Origin: JAWXCH01 sp034440595
GTDB taxonomy: Bacteria > Planctomycetota > Planctomycetia > Pirellulales > JALHPA01
DNA length: 53,919 nucleotides
Direction: 5' to 3'
NCBI GenBank assembly: GCA_034440595.1
Contig: JAWXCH010000189.1
Coordinates: 1 to 53,919 of the forward strand
This document shows, in pieces, positions 1-7,328 of this stretch. Both the position numbers and the translations under genes were made by a program. The notes under the pieces were generated by a model that searched no databases, had not been told where the DNA came from, and worked only from the letters and a program-made list of their open reading frames with translations. Positions within the stretch are counted from its first letter, which is position 1; each line of letters begins with the position of its first letter.

Positions 1-237
1 ATCGCCTCGTCAGGATGTAGTTTTTCTGATGGCGTCGGCCCAGCGTTCCCGGACGCAAAGGACATAGTTGCCATTGATGCACTCGTGCCAAGCCATGAAT
101 TCCTCCGACGAATCGTTGCGGAGGAAAGGCTGAAGACCATCGACGCGAACCCAACCCTAATCGGAAGTTGGCATCAAATTGGCATCGATTTTCGCGTCGA
201 GATTTCCCAGAGACAAGAATTACCGAGTTTTAGAAGC

Positions 238-261
238 TGGGGAACCAGGATTTGAACCTAG
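238..261 (-). other. tRNA T-arm-like fragment
   Basis: Read on the minus strand, this stretch has the form of a tRNA T-arm (CTAGG-TTCAAAT-CCTGG, five pairs counting a G-T wobble) followed by TTCCCCA, as in the 3' half of a tRNA. No matching 5' acceptor strand (TGGGGAA), anticodon arm or D-arm is visible in the next 100 bases, so this is not a functional tRNA. It may be a tRNA 3' fragment left by an integrating element, or chance. Confidence 0.25.
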
Positions 262-734
262 TCGTAAATGGTTCGGCCACGGTATTTCTACTTTAGGCTT
301 TCTTGTCACGCCAATCAGGAGGGGCCCGCCCTGCCCTGGTCTGTTTGCTCTGACGACATAGTGTATTGGAGCCCAATGACATCTATTGCCCTTAAAACCA
401 AGGACGATGGGGCGATTGCGATTGTGCGGTTCACGACGTCAATTGTTTGGTCCTTACTGATGACCTGTAGTACGGCCCTTTCAATTCACCTAGTGAAGTG
501 GAGCGCGCTATGCAACTTTGTGTTGCAAATCAAGCGTTCTATAGCGGTTTGCCGGCAGTCGTAAGCCTTTTGACTACGATTCGATTTCGCCGCGCTCCCT
601 GGCTCGCTCTTTGTCTTCGCAAGATGGTTTAAGGTAATTCAACCAACTCCGTCTTAATCCGCTTGGCGTCGCAGTTCCCGGAATCGTCCTCTATACTCAG
701 TACGAATGTTCACGATCCGAGGTCTGCAGCTCGA

Positions 735-850
735 TCCCCGGGGGACATAACTCGGATGGCGTCGTGGATGCTGCTGACTACGTCGTGGGCCAAACATGGA
801 CGGGAAGACTGGCCTTGGTCTCGCCGCCGATAGGAACAGCGACCGCATAG
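735..850 (+). pseudogene. Type I dockerin repeat remnant
   Basis: The plus frame reads HNSDGVVDAADYVVGQTWTG. This closely resembles the calcium-binding dockerin repeat seen intact in two genes of this window (compare GDYDGNGVVNAADYVVWRKT in the propeller/dockerin gene at 21503-23842). The preceding PGD is reached only by shifting frame, no start codon or N-terminal domain can be traced, and the frame ends shortly after at a stop. It is most simply the leftover C-terminus of a PEP-CTERM/dockerin protein gene. Confidence 0.55.
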
Positions 851-1167
851 TTGAGGGGTCTCGACAATGGGGTATGGAGGCTTAATGGTCTTCGCGTTTG
901 TCCGATAGGCGGTTCATGTAGGTCAACAAACTACCGTTTAGAAATGGCCTGCCGGCGTCCATCCGGCCCGCTCCCGGCGACCGCGACTGACGCCTTGGCC
1001 GGGCGTCTCCATACTCGTTGATGCGGTAGCTTTCTGGCACTAATATTTCATACCGAGGACCCGTCAGCTTTATCGGATTGAGATGCAGCGGCGTGTTGGG
1101 CCCGATGGAAGCCCAGCAAACGAGCATACCGGGAAGAAACGGGCCAGCTAGTCCCGGGCATATGATT

Positions 1168-1183
1168 TCACGCGCATGCGTGA
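1168..1183. promoter_or_regulatory. Inverted repeat upstream of the dipeptidase gene
   Basis: TCACGC-GCAT-GCGTGA is a perfect inverted repeat with 6-base arms and a 4-base centre, ending 41 bases before the GTG start of the dipeptidase gene. The position suits an operator or a leader hairpin. No regulator in the window can be tied to it. Confidence 0.25.
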
Positions 1184-1224
1184 GCATTGGCGGACAAGTA
1201 TTTTCCAATCAAGGAAACCTAAGC

Positions 1225-2331
1225 GTGCCTCTATGGATTGATGGCCATCTCGATTTGGCATGGAACGCGCTCTACTTCGATCGAGACTTGACTCAGTCTA
1301 TCGAACGAATCAATGCGCGCGAACGGGGCATGACGGACAATGCTGGGCGCGGCAATGCAACGGTTGCGCTGCCTGAGATGCGTCGCGGTCGACTTGCACT
1401 ATGTCTGGCAACATTGCTTGCTCATTCGAGACCGGATCTTATGCCGACCCAGGGACATAGGCGACCCAGTCTCGACTATTGCTCGCCAACAGCCGCATGT
1501 GCGATTGCCCAGGGCCAGCTTGCATATTACCGCCTGCTCGAACAGAGCGGTGAGATGGCGATGATTGTTTCGGCCCAAGATTTTATCGCACACTGGGACC
1601 GCTGTTCGTCGCAGTCCAATTTACTCGCGACGGGTACTACGCCTATCGGCGTCATTGTGGCAATGGAGGGGGCGGACGGCATCATTACTCCCGAGCAGGC
1701 GCGTGACTGGTTCGATTGGGGGCTGCGCGTAGCAAGTCCGGTGCACTACGGTCACAACCAGTATGCATTTGGCACCGGCGAAGCCGGCAGGTTGACAGAG
1801 GCGGGAGTTGAACTGCTGCGCGAGTTCCGACGCGTGGGAATTATCCTCGACACGACGCATTTATCGGATGAAGGTTTTTTTCACGCGCTTGACGTATTCG
1901 ACGGTCCCGTCATCGCGTCGCACCAAAACTGCCGAGCGCTGGTGCCGGGGGGACGGCAGTTTTCAGACGAGCAGTTGCGTTTGCTCATTGGGCGCCAGGC
2001 AGTAATCGGCACGGCGTTTGACAACTGGATGTTGGTGCCTCATTGGAAAACTGGCGATACGCCACGTGTGGAGGCATCGCTGGAACAGTTGGCAAATCAT
2101 GTCGATCACATTTGTCAGCTTTCCGGTTCGCATGAGAATGTGGCTATTGGCACCGATTTGGACGGCGGCTACGGCGCCGAGCAATGCCCTATCGAAATTG
2201 ACTCGATTGCTGACGTGCAGAAACTCGCCGACGTACTCGCACGGCGCGGATACTCCGCGCAAGCAATCAACGACGTGTTCCATGACAACTGGCGCCGATT
2301 TTTTAGTCAACACTTGCCGGTCGCAACATGA
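1225..2331 (+). CDS. Membrane dipeptidase-like metallopeptidase (M19, renal dipeptidase family)
   Basis: This 368-residue protein belongs to peptidase family M19, zinc enzymes that cleave dipeptides, often with a D-residue at the C-terminal side. The metal-binding DGHLD motif is at residues 6-10, a probable bridging glutamate follows in MEGADG (about 148), then histidines in DTTHLSDEG (about 212) and ASHQNC (about 233) and the aspartate of GTDLDGG (about 311). The GTG start at 1225 is chosen because AAGGA sits 9 bases upstream and DGHLD normally lies at the very N-terminus; longer upstream extensions have no family resemblance. No signal peptide is seen, so it is probably cytoplasmic. In pseudomonads an M19 gene accompanies glycine betaine/dimethylglycine catabolism genes, which matches the sarcosine oxidase genes downstream. 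A decayed relative lies at 49181. Confidence 0.9.
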   Translation: MPLWIDGHLDLAWNALYFDRDLTQSIERINARERGMTDNAGRGNATVALPEMRRGRLALCLATLLAHSRPDLMPTQGHRRPSLDYCSPTAACAIAQGQLAYYRLLEQSGEMAMIVSAQDFIAHWDRCSSQSNLLATGTTPIGVIVAMEGADGIITPEQARDWFDWGLRVASPVHYGHNQYAFGTGEAGRLTEAGVELLREFRRVGIILDTTHLSDEGFFHALDVFDGPVIASHQNCRALVPGGRQFSDEQLRLLIGRQAVIGTAFDNWMLVPHWKTGDTPRVEASLEQLANHVDHICQLSGSHENVAIGTDLDGGYGAEQCPIEIDSIADVQKLADVLARRGYSAQAINDVFHDNWRRFFSQHLPVAT

Positions 2332-2336
2332 AGTCT

Positions 2337-2480
2337 CGCCACATTCGCGACAAGACATTGGCCGGAATTTATGAGCTAGATGGCGACACGCTCATAGTTT
2401 GTTTTGCCAAGCCGGGCGAGCCACGACCAACCGAATTCACGACCCAGCACGGGACGGCTTTTATCTATTGCTTCCAAAAA
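2337..2480 (+). pseudogene. TIGR03067-like C-terminal fragment
   Basis: The frame reads GIYELDGDTLIVCFAKPGEP followed by RPTEF. This is very close to the C-terminal signature I know from the planctomycete-enriched TIGR03067 family of uncharacterised, often secreted proteins. Only the last third of the domain is present; its upstream sequence is directly the 3' end of the dipeptidase gene, and the frame then runs into unrelated sequence. It is a gene fragment, not a functional gene. Confidence 0.55.
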
Positions 2481-2558
2481 GCGACTGACGCCGCAAGCCG
2501 CCAGTTACGAAGCAAAAGAAAAAGTAGAGTCGCTCAACAAGTGAGCGGCCCCCCCGAA

Positions 2559-2982
2559 CTATTCGAGTCGCTTGAGGATGTCGGCGCGCTTCCCACCTGT
2601 CAGCCCCGGCCAGGCTTCAATCACCTTCGCCAGACCGGGATCCGCAACGGCACACAAAAATGCAGCGCGCAAATGAGCGACTGCAGTATTCCCCGAGAAA
2701 TCGTGCGATAGTGCTGGTCCAGTGTCTCCCACTGGTACAGGCGTAAAGCAGCGCAAGGAAGCGCATTCAGGCGAATTATCTTCATTCGCATTTTCTTCCT
2801 GCGCTTCACTTCGCTCCGTCGGCTGGCTTCGGCAGCGCTTTTTGCAGCGCGCCGGTTGGTTCACTAGCCGCTAGCTCGAAGTGATCGTCGGTCGTCTGCA
2901 GGTAGTGCTTGGACTGCGGAGGCTGCCACAGCTTGGGCCATGGCTTGATGCCCGCGGATCGGCTCGCAGGTGTCGGGCATCA
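2559..2982 (-). pseudogene. Tyrosine recombinase (phage integrase) C-terminal remnant
   Basis: On the minus strand one frame reads GIKPWPKLWQ, then abruptly SKHYLQTTDDHFELAA and GALQKALPKPADGAK before a stop at 2806. The first piece matches the region just before the catalytic RxxR of planctomycete integrases; the second matches the tail that follows the catalytic tyrosine. The intervening piece, with the RHxxR and tyrosine motifs, is deleted. A second frame from about 2840 to 2559 ends in DPGLAKVIEAWPGLTGGKRA, a tail typical of these recombinases, so a frameshift is also present. The gene is dead. Confidence 0.65.
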
Positions 2983-3386
2983 CCGCGTGTCGGCCCAGTG
3001 GCGCAGGTTGCAAGGCGGCAGGTTGCAAGATGACGGACGCCGCAAGTCCTGACGGAAGTGATATAATAGTTACAGTTCCACGGGGAAACTGAATCAGATC
3101 GAAAATCGCGAACCGCCGCGGCGGCGTCGCTCCGAAGCTGGTGTGATGAGAATGACTACGGGTGCAGTTATGCTGAAAACGGTTTTGGGTCCATTTTCGG
3201 GGGGAGCGACAATTTGTTTTCTATAACTCTGAGCTCAAGGGCGTGACCATGGAAGAACGGCAATGAACGCCGGTCTGTGCAATATCGATCTTGACTGAGC
3301 TGGAGGGGCCTGCGCATTGTCCTCCATTTGGACAAGTAACGTGTGCCCGACCTCTGAATAATTTTGCCGGGTCTCGGTAGAACGAC

Positions 3387-4343
3387 ATGAAGACATGTTT
3401 AATAACAGGCGGAGCCGGAAATCTCGGCTGTCAGTTAACCTGGGCTTTCACAGATCGTTTCGATCGGATTGCATTGTTCGACGTGGCCGATGGGCCTGTC
3501 GGCCTTATTGCGCCCTTTGCGGTATACGAGAAAGTCGATTTGACCGACGAAGAACAAACAAGCCGTTTGATTGCCCATTACCAACCCAATGTAGTGATCC
3601 ATCTTGCGTCCTTGCTATCCGGCAGCTGCGAACGTGACCGTCGCCTCGGATGGAAAGTCAATATGGGCGCAACATTTTCATTGCTGGAAATCGTCAGTCA
3701 ATGCTGTAATGCAATGTTCGTTTTTGCCAGCTCCGTGGCCACTTTCGGTAGTGATCTGCCTTCTATCGTCTCCGACGACTCGCCTCAATGGCCAGACGGA
3801 CTATACGGAGTGACGAAGATGGCCGCTGAACGGCTCGGTGTATATTACCACCGACAACACGGCCTCGATTTTCGGTGCCTGCGTCTGCCCACAACTATTT
3901 CGCGATTTGCTCCCGCGGGGGCAGTAAGCGCGTTAGCCTCACATGCATTTCTTGAAAGTGCTCGCAATGGAAGTTTTACATTTCGGACTCGGCCCGAAAC
4001 CGAGATGGCGTTGATCTATGTGCAGGACGTTCTACGCGCGATTGTAGGTTTGTCGGCAGCACAGGCGTCGTTACTGACGCGTCGGGTGTATAACATTCAC
4101 GGCATTTCGGCGACGTGTCGCGAGATTGCTGACGCCATTGTTCAACAGTTGCCGCGAGCTATTTTGCACTTCGAGCCCGATGAAAAGATTGTATCCCTCC
4201 TTGAGAGCTGGCCCGGTCGAATCGACGATACCGCGGCTCACCGCGATTGGGGTTGGGAACCCAACTTTGACCTCGAACGCATGGCTCGGCACTTTATTCA
4301 CGAGACGGTGTCGCGAACCGATCCATTAAGTGGAACATCATAG
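3387..4343 (+). CDS. Extended SDR, resembles SDR-type L-threonine 3-dehydrogenase
   Basis: A 318-residue extended short-chain dehydrogenase/epimerase. The nucleotide-binding TGGAGNLG motif lies at residues 7-14 and the catalytic YGVTK at 140-144 (Y140, K144), with a serine in the FASSVATFG stretch upstream. Towards the C-terminus, RPETEMALIYVQDVLRA, the VYNIHGIS stretch and WPGRIDDTAAHRDWGWEP follow the pattern of bacterial SDR-type L-threonine 3-dehydrogenases (RPDT..PMMY..DAIRA, YNLAGMSF, WP.SIDDS.A..DWGW.P). It may therefore oxidise threonine or another beta-hydroxy acid using NAD. Sugar epimerases share the fold and cannot be excluded. It starts a likely plus-strand operon with the cupin and sox genes. 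Confidence 0.8.
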   Translation: MKTCLITGGAGNLGCQLTWAFTDRFDRIALFDVADGPVGLIAPFAVYEKVDLTDEEQTSRLIAHYQPNVVIHLASLLSGSCERDRRLGWKVNMGATFSLLEIVSQCCNAMFVFASSVATFGSDLPSIVSDDSPQWPDGLYGVTKMAAERLGVYYHRQHGLDFRCLRLPTTISRFAPAGAVSALASHAFLESARNGSFTFRTRPETEMALIYVQDVLRAIVGLSAAQASLLTRRVYNIHGISATCREIADAIVQQLPRAILHFEPDEKIVSLLESWPGRIDDTAAHRDWGWEPNFDLERMARHFIHETVSRTDPLSGTS

Positions 4344-4393
4344 CGTCGGTTCAGGGCTAATTTTAATTTGCCAGCGCGTTGCGGAAACAAGCA

Positions 4394-5626
4394 ATGAACG
4401 AGTCCAGCGAAGCTTCCGGATTGCGAATGCATGCCAACTACGAACGCTTAATTAACTTGGCTGATGCTCGGCATTCGCAAGGGCGCGAACCTGATGGTAT
4501 CAGCGATTACGACATTGGGTTGGCTCGCCTCTACTGCTACGCCTTTCGCTCTCACGTGATAGGCGCCTTTCATGCGACGCTCACGGCACTAGAAGAGATT
4601 CAAGTGGCGACGCCACTCGCTCGCTGTCAACTTGCGCGAGCGCGTGATGCATTGGCAGTACTTTCAAACAGGTCGATGGACAGTGTTGGTGAAGGTGTTC
4701 GCGTATTGTTGTCAACTTTTTATCAGTACGCTACGCAGATTCGAATTGTCGTAGGTTCCCTCAGGTCAGCAAGCGAAGAGACAAATTCAACAACCTTGGG
4801 TCCAATTCGAGACCTTTTTGTGCATCATATGGAGAAAATAACGTGCAGTAATGGCCTTTATCTAACGCAAGACACGTGCGCACACGAGGGGGCGAGCTTG
4901 GTCGTGCCAACTTTAGGCATCACGATCGTCCCCCTGGTCTATGGCGATCACCACTCATGGAATGTAGCGCGGCTGGACGCTGGACAACCAAATGTTCCTT
5001 TTCATTTCCATCAAATGGGAGTGGAAATTCATCTTGGATTTTCGCCCATGCACGGCGACACTGTCCTTGCCGACACCATAGCGGAGGTCACAGAAGGTTA
5101 TGCTATGCCAATTCCGCCGCAAACTAGGCATGGTTATATCAATCGCAGTAGTCTATCCCATCACGTTCCTTTCATATTCGGCTCACTAGTACTAGGTGGC
5201 TGGGGAGTATTCGCGGACGTCAGATCGCAATCGGTTAAGCCCGCGTCGCTGAAACGTGAGCCGATCTCCAGCTCGACAATGAATCGAACCGTCCTCTTGG
5301 AACGCGAAATCGAGCACGCAGCCAAACTTGAGTCACCCTTACGTTATGCAATCATCCCACCGGAGAGAACGGATTGTGGGCAAGCTGGCGGCTTAGAACT
5401 TTTTATAGTGCGAGTTCCGCCAGAAGGGTTTACGTACAACCCCGCGCGATTCTGTGCCGTTTCCGTGGTCCGCGGTAAAGGGGCTTTAATAATGATGAAC
5501 CAATCTGTCGACATCGCTCAACACGACCACTTCGGGATTCCATCTGGAATGACGGCAAAAATAGTTCAATCGGGAGACGATCCCCTGGTACTGCTGGACG
5601 CCGTCATTCGCCGTGCGGACGCGTAA
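4394..5626 (+). CDS. Putative bicupin protein of unknown function
   Basis: A 410-residue protein from ATG 4394; an in-frame TTG at 4379 would add five residues. The first ~130 residues are helical and unrecognised. Residues ~190-280 look like a cupin beta-barrel, with HFHQMGVEIHLGF as metal-binding motif 1 and PIPPQTRHGYIN as motif 2. A second, poorer cupin occupies the C-terminus (SVVRGKGALIMMN, then QHDHFGIPSGM), lacking the usual histidine pair. Cupins of this type include sugar isomerases, dioxygenases and sensory domains, so the reaction cannot be named. It lies 50 bases after the ThrDH-like gene and 185 bases before soxB on the same strand, so a role in the same pathway is likely. Confidence 0.6.
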   Translation: MNESSEASGLRMHANYERLINLADARHSQGREPDGISDYDIGLARLYCYAFRSHVIGAFHATLTALEEIQVATPLARCQLARARDALAVLSNRSMDSVGEGVRVLLSTFYQYATQIRIVVGSLRSASEETNSTTLGPIRDLFVHHMEKITCSNGLYLTQDTCAHEGASLVVPTLGITIVPLVYGDHHSWNVARLDAGQPNVPFHFHQMGVEIHLGFSPMHGDTVLADTIAEVTEGYAMPIPPQTRHGYINRSSLSHHVPFIFGSLVLGGWGVFADVRSQSVKPASLKREPISSSTMNRTVLLEREIEHAAKLESPLRYAIIPPERTDCGQAGGLELFIVRVPPEGFTYNPARFCAVSVVRGKGALIMMNQSVDIAQHDHFGIPSGMTAKIVQSGDDPLVLLDAVIRRADA

Positions 5627-5811
5627 TACCACCAACCTTTTTGGGAACAGAGCCAGCGCCTATGGGAATTAAGTTCAAGCTTAAGACTGGGTGACACCGT
5701 CACTAGGTTTACTCGGGGAGAAGCGTCGCTCAGTAGCTGCAGAGAAATGGCGCCGCATAGAGCCAGGAGCAAACACTTGCGTAAACACAGGGCGAAAGTT
5801 ACGTTCCTTCT

Positions 5812-7056
5812 ATGCCGTATCGCTTGCTGAAATTCGCTCTGAGCAAACACTATCCGGAGCCGCGGATGTTCCGAGCGCCGGAACGTCTTAAAGACGAATA
5901 CGATGTGGTGATCATTGGCGGTGGCGGTCATGGATTGGCCGCGGCCTATTATCTGGCTAAGGACCACGGGATTACAAACGTCGCCGTATTGGAACGCAGC
6001 TACATCGGCGCCGGCGGCACCGGTCGTAATACCGCCATCATCCGTTCCAACTATCTGACGCCAGAAGGAGCCCGCTTCTATCAGGCGAGCATCGAGCTTT
6101 TTCAGGACTTGTCGCGCGCATTGAACTTTAATCTTTTCTATTCGGAGCGGGGTCATTTCACACTAGCCCACTCTCCGGCGTCGTTGCGGACGCAGCGCTG
6201 GCGGGCGGAGGTCAATCAACACTTGGGGATCGATAGCGACGTCGTTGGGACTGATTTCATCAAGCGCACCATCCCGGAAATTGACCTTGCCTGCGGGGGC
6301 CATCAGCCGCCAATTTTGGGTGCGCTTTATCATCCGCCCGGAGCCATCGCACGCCACGACGCGGTTGCTTGGGCTTACGCCCGTGGGGCGGATCGAGCGG
6401 GCGTCGAAATTCACCAAAAAGTCGCCGTCACCGGGGTCGAGATCCGCGACGGGGCCGTAACCGGCGTACACACCGACAAAGGATTTGTTAAAACGAAAAA
6501 GGTTCTATCGGCTGTGGCGGGCTGGACGACTTATATCACTTCGATGATTGGGCTTCGCACTCCGCTGGTGATACACCCATTGCAGGCGTTGGTTACCGAA
6601 CCACTCAAGCCTTGGTTGAATTCCATCGTAGTGTCCGCGAGCTTGCATTTGTACGTCAGTCAATCGTCGCGTGGCGAACTGGTGACCGGCGCGTCGCTCG
6701 ATCCCTACCCAGTCTTATCGATGCGCTCATCGCTCGATTTCGCCGAAGGCAGTTGTGGTCATCTTCTTGACTTGTTTCCTTTTTTGGGAGATATCAAAGT
6801 GCTCCGCCAGTGGGGCGGCTTGTGCGATATGACGCCGGATTTTTCGCCGATAATGGGGACGACACCCATTGCGGGTTTCTACATCGACGCCGGTTGGGGA
6901 ACGTGGGGTTTCAAAGCCACGCCGATAAGTGGCAAGACAATGGCCTTTACTCTCGCCCACGGTCGCAACCACGACTTGATAAAGGCCTTTAATCTGTCAA
7001 GGTTTCCCAACTTTCAACTTGTTGGAGAAAAAGGAGCCGCTTCCGTCGGACATTAA
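5812..7056 (+). CDS. soxB: Heterotetrameric sarcosine oxidase, beta subunit
   Basis: A 414-residue FAD/FMN-binding beta subunit of cytoplasmic heterotetrameric sarcosine oxidase, which oxidatively demethylates sarcosine (N-methylglycine) to glycine. The dinucleotide-binding motif DVVIIGGGGHGLAAAYYLAK is at residues 31-50, followed by the family hallmark TGRNTAIIRSNYL at 70-82. The histidine of RHDAVAW (about H182) aligns with the residue I recall as carrying covalent FMN in corynebacterial enzymes. The ATG at 5812 is preferred over ATG 5866 (which has a better GGAG) because the 30-residue N-terminal extension MPYRLLKFALSKHYPEP is characteristic of SoxB. It heads the soxB-D-A-G cluster. Confidence 0.93.
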   Translation: MPYRLLKFALSKHYPEPRMFRAPERLKDEYDVVIIGGGGHGLAAAYYLAKDHGITNVAVLERSYIGAGGTGRNTAIIRSNYLTPEGARFYQASIELFQDLSRALNFNLFYSERGHFTLAHSPASLRTQRWRAEVNQHLGIDSDVVGTDFIKRTIPEIDLACGGHQPPILGALYHPPGAIARHDAVAWAYARGADRAGVEIHQKVAVTGVEIRDGAVTGVHTDKGFVKTKKVLSAVAGWTTYITSMIGLRTPLVIHPLQALVTEPLKPWLNSIVVSASLHLYVSQSSRGELVTGASLDPYPVLSMRSSLDFAEGSCGHLLDLFPFLGDIKVLRQWGGLCDMTPDFSPIMGTTPIAGFYIDAGWGTWGFKATPISGKTMAFTLAHGRNHDLIKAFNLSRFPNFQLVGEKGAASVGH

Positions 7057-7061
7057 CGCGC

Positions 7062-7328
7062 ATGAAATCAATAAGTTGTCCTATTAATGGAACGAGACCT
7101 CTCCAAGAGTTCCAATACGGCGGCGAAGTCCGCGAGATGCCGGATCCGGACCGCGCTTCCGACGAAATCTGGACCGATTATCTGTTTAATCGCCGCGGCG
7201 AACCTGGCGTGACGCGAGAATGGTGGTATCACCAGCCAAGTGGTACTTGGTTTATCGCCGAGCGGGATATTGTGAAGGACGAATTCCTTCGGACGTATCT
7301 CTATGGGTCGGAGACATGTGATGAGTAG
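7062..7328 (+). CDS. soxD: Sarcosine oxidase, delta subunit
   Basis: An 88-residue SoxD protein, the small structural subunit that packs against alpha in heterotetrameric sarcosine oxidase. CPINGTRPLQEF at residues 6-17 and EWWYHQPSGTWFIAERD at 53-69 are the two family signatures. In the crystallised enzymes delta binds zinc through three cysteines and a histidine; here only Cys6 and His57 remain, with Asn9 and a PSG stretch where the others would be. It starts 5 bases after the soxB stop and overlaps the soxA start. Confidence 0.9.
   Translation: MKSISCPINGTRPLQEFQYGGEVREMPDPDRASDEIWTDYLFNRRGEPGVTREWWYHQPSGTWFIAERDIVKDEFLRTYLYGSETCDE

Larger units (their letters stand above)
1..1224. other. 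Decayed intergenic region without an intact gene
   Basis: No open frame here has a convincing start, ribosome binding site and family resemblance. A minus-strand frame (96 to 10) with GAGGAA ahead of its ATG could encode 28 residues beginning MAWHECINGN, and it stays open upstream of that ATG for about 20 residues, so it may be the tail of a lost gene; I do not recognise it. A tRNA T-arm-like stretch lies at 238-261 and a dockerin remnant at about 735-850, described separately. The last 50 bases form the leader of the dipeptidase gene. The mixture suggests an old accumulation of gene fragments. Confidence 0.55.
2332..3386. other. Gene-free scar between dipeptidase and epimerase
   Basis: About 1 kb without an intact gene. 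It contains a TIGR03067-like tail (plus strand) and a broken tyrosine recombinase (minus strand), both listed separately. Further along, a short direct repeat (GGCAGGTTGCAAG-like, about 3003-3030) precedes a TGATATAAT extended -10-like sequence at 3059-3067, followed by a short hairpin at about 3072-3091. No gene start suits these elements, so they are only noted. The final 60 bases are the leader of the gene starting at 3387. Confidence 0.6.

Noticed and set aside
268..564. 98-codon plus-strand open frame
   Set aside because: No ribosome binding site and no recognisable domain, and it runs across the tRNA-like and decayed sequence. A faint STAS-like opening near residue 37 was too weak to claim.
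882..1208. 108-codon minus-strand open frame
   Set aside because: It overlaps the leader of the dipeptidase gene, has no family resemblance and a composition like a shadow frame.
3059..3091. TGATATAAT extended -10-like sequence followed by a small hairpin
   Set aside because: No suitable -35 and no gene or clear small RNA after it; too weak to list as a promoter.
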